Shown: positions 21,668 to 22,609 of the stretch, in pieces
Layout: every line of letters starts with the position of its first letter
Numbering within the stretch: position 1 is the first letter of the stretch
Source: an uncultured Mycolicibacterium sp.
Lineage (GTDB): Bacteria > Actinomycetota > Actinomycetes > Mycobacteriales > Mycobacteriaceae
Reading direction: 5' to 3'
Assembly: GCF_937941905.1 (NCBI RefSeq)
Contig: NZ_CALDGS010000147.1
Coordinates: 1 to 22,609, forward strand
DNA: 22,609 nucleotides
Translations under genes and position numbers: made by a program
The notes under the pieces: generated by a model
Database searches by the model: none
What the model was told of the DNA's origin: nothing
What the model saw: the letters and a program-made list of their open reading frames with translations, nothing else

Positions 21668-22609
21668 TCACCCCGCCGAATCCGGTGCGTACCCGAGGAT
21701 CGCCTTGGTCTCGAGGTACTCGTGGAACCCGGCCTCGCCCCACTCGCGGCCGTTGCCGCTGCGCTTGTAGCCACCGAACGGGGCGTTCATGTCGAAGCCG
21801 TGGTTGATCGCCACCGAGCCCGCCCGGATGCGGCGCGCCACCTCGCGGCAGCGCTCCAGGTCCGCGCCGGAGACGTAACCGGCCAGGCCGTACTCGGTGT
21901 CGTTGCCGATCTCGACCGCCTCGTCGAGGTCGTCGTAGCCGAGGATGCACAGCACCGGGCCGAAGATCTCCTCCCGGGCGATGGTCATGTCGTTGCGCAC
22001 GTGCGCGAACACCGTGGGCCGCACGTAGTAGCCGCGGCTCAGCCCCTCCGGACGGCCCGGCCCGCCGGTGACCAGGGTGGCGCCCTCGTCGATACCGGAC
22101 CGGATGAGCCGCTGGATCTTGTCGAACTGGGCGCGCGACACCACCGGCCCGATGGCGGTCTTGTCGCTCGGGTCGCCGACCTTGACCTGTTCGGCGACGC
22201 CGCGGGCGATCTCGACGGCCTCGTCCATCCGGGCGTTGGGCACCAGCATGCGCGACGGCGCGTTGCAACTCTGCCCGCTGTTCATCATCATCACCCGCAC
22301 CCCGGCGGCGACGCTGTCGGCGAAGGCGGCGTCGTCGAGCACGATGTTGGGGCTCTTGCCGCCGAGCTCCTGGGTGACGCGCTTGACGGTGGGAGCGGCG
22401 TTGCGGGCCACCTCGATGCCGGCCCGGGTGGATCCGGTGAACGACACCATGTCCACCTCGGGGTGCGCCGACAGCGCCACCCCGACCCCGGGTCCGTCGC
22501 CGTAGACGAGGTTGTACACCCCGGCCGGCACCCCGGCGGCGTCCAGGATCTCGGTGAAGATCTGCGCCGAGAACGGTGCCACCTCAGAGGGTTTGAGCAC
22601 CATGGTGCA
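21668..22609 (-). CDS. Aldehyde dehydrogenase (5' end outside the window)
   Basis: The C-terminal 313 residues of an NAD(P)-dependent aldehyde dehydrogenase. The frame runs through the window edge, and the first residues seen (CTMVLKPSEVAPFSA) belong to the cofactor-binding domain, so about 160 N-terminal residues are missing. FTGSTRAG, the catalytic Glu in QELGGKSPN and the catalytic Cys in GQSCNAPSRM are present, as are the EEIFGPVL and FGGYKRSGNGREWGEAG blocks near the end. It probably oxidises an aldehyde to the acid feeding the amidohydrolase-family enzyme downstream, which is inference. Substrate unknown. Confidence 0.95.
   Translation of the reverse strand, partial: CTMVLKPSEVAPFSAQIFTEILDAAGVPAGVYNLVYGDGPGVGVALSAHPEVDMVSFTGSTRAGIEVARNAAPTVKRVTQELGGKSPNIVLDDAAFADSVAAGVRVMMMNSGQSCNAPSRMLVPNARMDEAVEIARGVAEQVKVGDPSDKTAIGPVVSRAQFDKIQRLIRSGIDEGATLVTGGPGRPEGLSRGYYVRPTVFAHVRNDMTIAREEIFGPVLCILGYDDLDEAVEIGNDTEYGLAGYVSGADLERCREVARRIRAGSVAINHGFDMNAPFGGYKRSGNGREWGEAGFHEYLETKAILGYAPDSAG

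Noticed and set aside
1..22609. CRISPR array, insertion sequence or prophage
   Set aside because: No regularly spaced direct repeats, transposase motifs or phage structural genes are visible.

Overview
The window looks like a high-GC actinobacterial chromosome, most probably a rapidly growing mycobacterium (Mycolicibacterium-like). The basis is the very high GC3 coding bias, frequent GTG starts, frequent 4-bp ATGA/GTGA gene overlaps, several apparent leaderless promoters (TANNNT about 7 bp before the start codon), a perfect match to the KstR steroid-regulon operator, a DUF4193 protein and a Rip3-type site-2 protease. Names are assigned by recognising motifs and family resemblance by eye; no search was run.

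Left part (1-1900). A small membrane protein diverges from a short-chain dehydrogenase that carries a KstR-type box and looks leaderless. Next come a small secreted protein whose signal peptide contains a 27-bp tandem duplication, and a gamma-glutamylcyclotransferase-like gene broken by a one-base frameshift directly after its putative catalytic Glu. A hairpin with a T7 tail closes this block.

Central operon (1969-12371). Nine same-strand genes, six of the junctions being 4-bp overlaps, encode an SfnB/DszC-like flavin monooxygenase, a short CitE/HpcH-like lyase, a complete dipeptide-type ABC importer (lipoprotein, two permeases, one fused double ATPase), a second acyl-CoA-dehydrogenase-fold protein, a shortened luciferase-like protein and a full-length NtaA/DszA-type monooxygenase. 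The gene set suggests import and oxidative cleavage of an organic compound, with scavenging of organosulfur the best guess. The substrate is unknown. This is the best candidate in the window for an undescribed system.

Middle (12426-14580). tRNA-Arg(CCT) is followed by about 1.8 kb that is lower in GC and gene-poor. It holds a membrane protein with three equally spaced zinc ribbons, a decayed minus-strand reading frame, and a small secreted His/Pro/Gly-rich protein with a good promoter.

Right part (14606-22609). This contains a four-helix membrane protein diverging from a DUF985 cupin, a two-domain VOC protein diverging from a lutABC lactate-utilisation operon, a DUF4193 protein, and a minus-strand operon of aldehyde dehydrogenase (cut by the window edge), amidohydrolase and Rip3-like protease. 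Long hairpins lie between the two convergent gene pairs.
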